Translations under genes and position numbers: made by a program | Part shown: positions 6,698 through 7,627 of the stretch, one piece after another | Layout: each line of letters opens with the position of its first letter | Numbering within the stretch: the stretch's first letter is position 1 | Notes under the pieces: generated by a model | Seen by the model: the letters and a program-made list of their open reading frames with translations, nothing else | The model's database searches: none | What the model was told of the DNA's origin: nothing | From: JBDKTK01 sp039680225 | Lineage (GTDB): Bacteria; Desulfobacterota; Syntrophia; Syntrophales; UBA4778 | Reading direction: 5' to 3' | Assembly (NCBI GenBank): GCA_039680225.1 | Contig: JBDKTK010000005.1 | Location: forward strand, 1-7,627 | DNA length: 7,627 nucleotides

Positions 6698-7174
6698 ATG
6701 AGTGACAAGACCGAAATGACTTCCCGGATCGCGCTTGTCTTCCGGATTTGCATCGGCGTGCTTTTCCTCTATGCGGGGATAATAAAAACAGGCGATCCGG
6801 CCGGCTTCGCCGTCGCCATAGGCAATTATCAGATACTTCCCCAGTGGGCAGTAAACCCGGCGGCGATCGTCCTGCCCTTGCTGGAGATATTGCTCGGAAT
6901 TACGCTGATACTGGGATTCTGGATAGAGGGGGGCAGTCTTTTCGCCACAGTATTATTTGCAGTATTCAGTTTTGCCCTCGCTTTCAATTTGATCAGGGGG
7001 CTCGATATAAACTGCGGGTGTTTTTCGGCATCCCCCAAAAAGATCAGCTGGCTTTATTTCCTCAGGGACCTGGGCTTGATGTCCATGAGTATTTTTGTTT
7101 TCTTTTTCGATACTTACCTGTGCTCGCTTACCAACTGGGCAATGGCAATGGCGGAAAAGAAAGGAAGGCTCTAA
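6698..7174 (+). CDS. MauE/DoxX-family redox-associated membrane protein
   Basis: The 158-residue protein has four membrane segments at about 10-28, 52-74, 78-99 and 117-138. The pattern is that of the MauE family: R-x-x-x-G-x-x-F-x-x-A-G-x-x-K at the start, a Y-Q-I-L-P motif (44-48), LPLLEILLG (59-67), and RGLDINCGCF (100-109) with the C-G-C pair at 106-108. MauE is needed for maturation of methylamine dehydrogenase, and its relatives accompany exported thiol proteins. No methylamine dehydrogenase genes are present, so here it more likely shuttles electrons or disulfides across the membrane for the rhodanese and the UshA-like selenoprotein. It starts 20 bases after the rhodanese stop. No strong ribosome binding site is seen, so translation may depend on coupling. 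No clear terminator hairpin follows the stop. Confidence 0.85.
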   Translation: MSDKTEMTSRIALVFRICIGVLFLYAGIIKTGDPAGFAVAIGNYQILPQWAVNPAAIVLPLLEILLGITLILGFWIEGGSLFATVLFAVFSFALAFNLIRGLDINCGCFSASPKKISWLYFLRDLGLMSMSIFVFFFDTYLCSLTNWAMAMAEKKGRL

Positions 7175-7483
7175 AGCTTTTTCTGAATTAACCGATTTGT
7201 AATTCCGTGTGAACTATGGTTTATATCTCCTCAATCAAAGGGGCCATTCAGAATAGGACATTAAACTACTAAAAAAAGCGTTATGGCCTACTTGACTAAA
7301 CAACATCGGAAGTATATTAAAAGCAATCCATTCTATTTAGTAAATAAATGTTTGCTCTTGTGATTTGGAGCACATACTTTGTTAGCTTGCAGGTGTTACT
7401 CAAGAGTCGCATTTGACAGGTCATTAGGCTTGTTCATTGTTCGGTTAATGCTTCATAATTCAATTCAAACGGAGGTGGATAAG
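7175..7483. other. AT-rich intergenic region upstream of pilin gene
   Basis: No coding sequence is supported in these 309 bases. Visible structure: an inverted repeat GGCCAT (7242-7247) / ATGGCC (7283-7288) with a 35-base interval, and a 13-base palindrome TATTTA-G-TAAATA at 7334-7346. TTGACA at 7413-7418 could be a -35 but has only a poor -10. I looked for a sigma54 element (GG-N10-GC, typical before pilA genes) and did not find one that fits. GGAGGTGG at 7471-7478 is the pilin ribosome binding site. Confidence 0.55.
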
Positions 7484-7627
7484 ATGAAGAGCTTAAGGAG
7501 GAAAAAAGAGGGGGGCTTTACATTGGTCGAATTGATGATCGTTGTCGCGATCATCGGTATCCTGGCGGCAATCGCGATACCGCAGTTTGCCGCATACAGG
7601 GAGAGAGGCTGGATTGCATCAATGCAG
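7484..7627 (+). CDS. type IV prepilin (PilA/PilE-like), 5' part only
   Basis: Major or minor type IV pilins are inserted in the inner membrane, cleaved and methylated by prepilin peptidase, then assembled into pili. The 48 visible codons give a short positively charged leader (MKSLRRKKEGG), cleavage after Gly11, mature Phe12, and the invariant Glu at mature position 5 (Glu16). The hydrophobic helix from LMIVV to AIAIPQF follows, then AAYRERGWIASMQ. This start is that of classical type IVa pilins. GGAGGTGG ends five bases before the ATG. The gene is cut by the window end, so the globular domain and the choice between a structural pilin, a short conductive-type pilin and a minor pilin cannot be judged. 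It is separated from the redox operon by a long AT-rich gap and is probably its own transcription unit. Confidence 0.92.
   Translation, partial: MKSLRRKKEGGFTLVELMIVVAIIGILAAIAIPQFAAYRERGWIASMQ

Noticed and set aside
7484..7627. Gene symbol pilA for the prepilin
   Set aside because: Only the conserved N-terminal helix is visible, which is shared by major and minor pilins and pseudopilins.

Overview
The window looks like part of a Desulfobacterota (deltaproteobacterial) chromosome or a close relative. This is an inference from a type VI secretion (T6SS) cluster, a probable selenocysteine-containing periplasmic protein with an anaerobe-type redox operon, and a type IV pilin with the short-leader GFTLVE start. 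No rRNA, tRNA, CRISPR array or intact mobile element was seen.

Positions 1-2430 hold an AT-rich leader, then intact tssJ (T6SS outer-membrane lipoprotein) and tssK (baseplate protein), both on the + strand. The next gene of the usual order, tssL, overlaps the tssK stop by ATGA but reads only 14 codons. At about 2430/2431 it is joined to the broken 3' end of a minus-strand tssH (clpV), which keeps 643 residues and lacks most of its second AAA+ module.

Positions 2431-4746, read on the minus strand, hold what is left of a tssE-tssF-tssG-tssH operon. They contain the tssE start, an internal tssE deletion, a short gp25 motif, a jump straight into the last ~51 codons of tssG (tssF is gone), a REP-like palindrome, and truncated clpV. 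The simplest reading is that an inversion with one end in tssL and the other in clpV, plus at least two deletions, has inactivated the T6SS. An assembly misjoin at 2430/2431 must be excluded, but it would not explain the tssE/tssG scar.

Positions 5089-7174 hold a compact + strand redox operon. First is an UshA-like protein with a signal peptide and an in-frame UGA at codon 48 in the context C-P-S-UGA, followed at a suitable distance by a good bacterial SECIS hairpin, so UGA is probably read as selenocysteine. Next come a membrane-anchored rhodanese and a MauE/DoxX-type membrane protein with a CGC motif. The UshA-like protein has lost the usual metallophosphatase metal ligands, and its CxxU motif sits next to where the first of them should be. 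It is more likely a thiol/selenol redox protein than a nucleotidase, and rhodanese and MauE are plausible redox partners.

After a 309-base AT-rich gap, a type IV prepilin gene starts at 7484 with a strong ribosome binding site and runs off the window.
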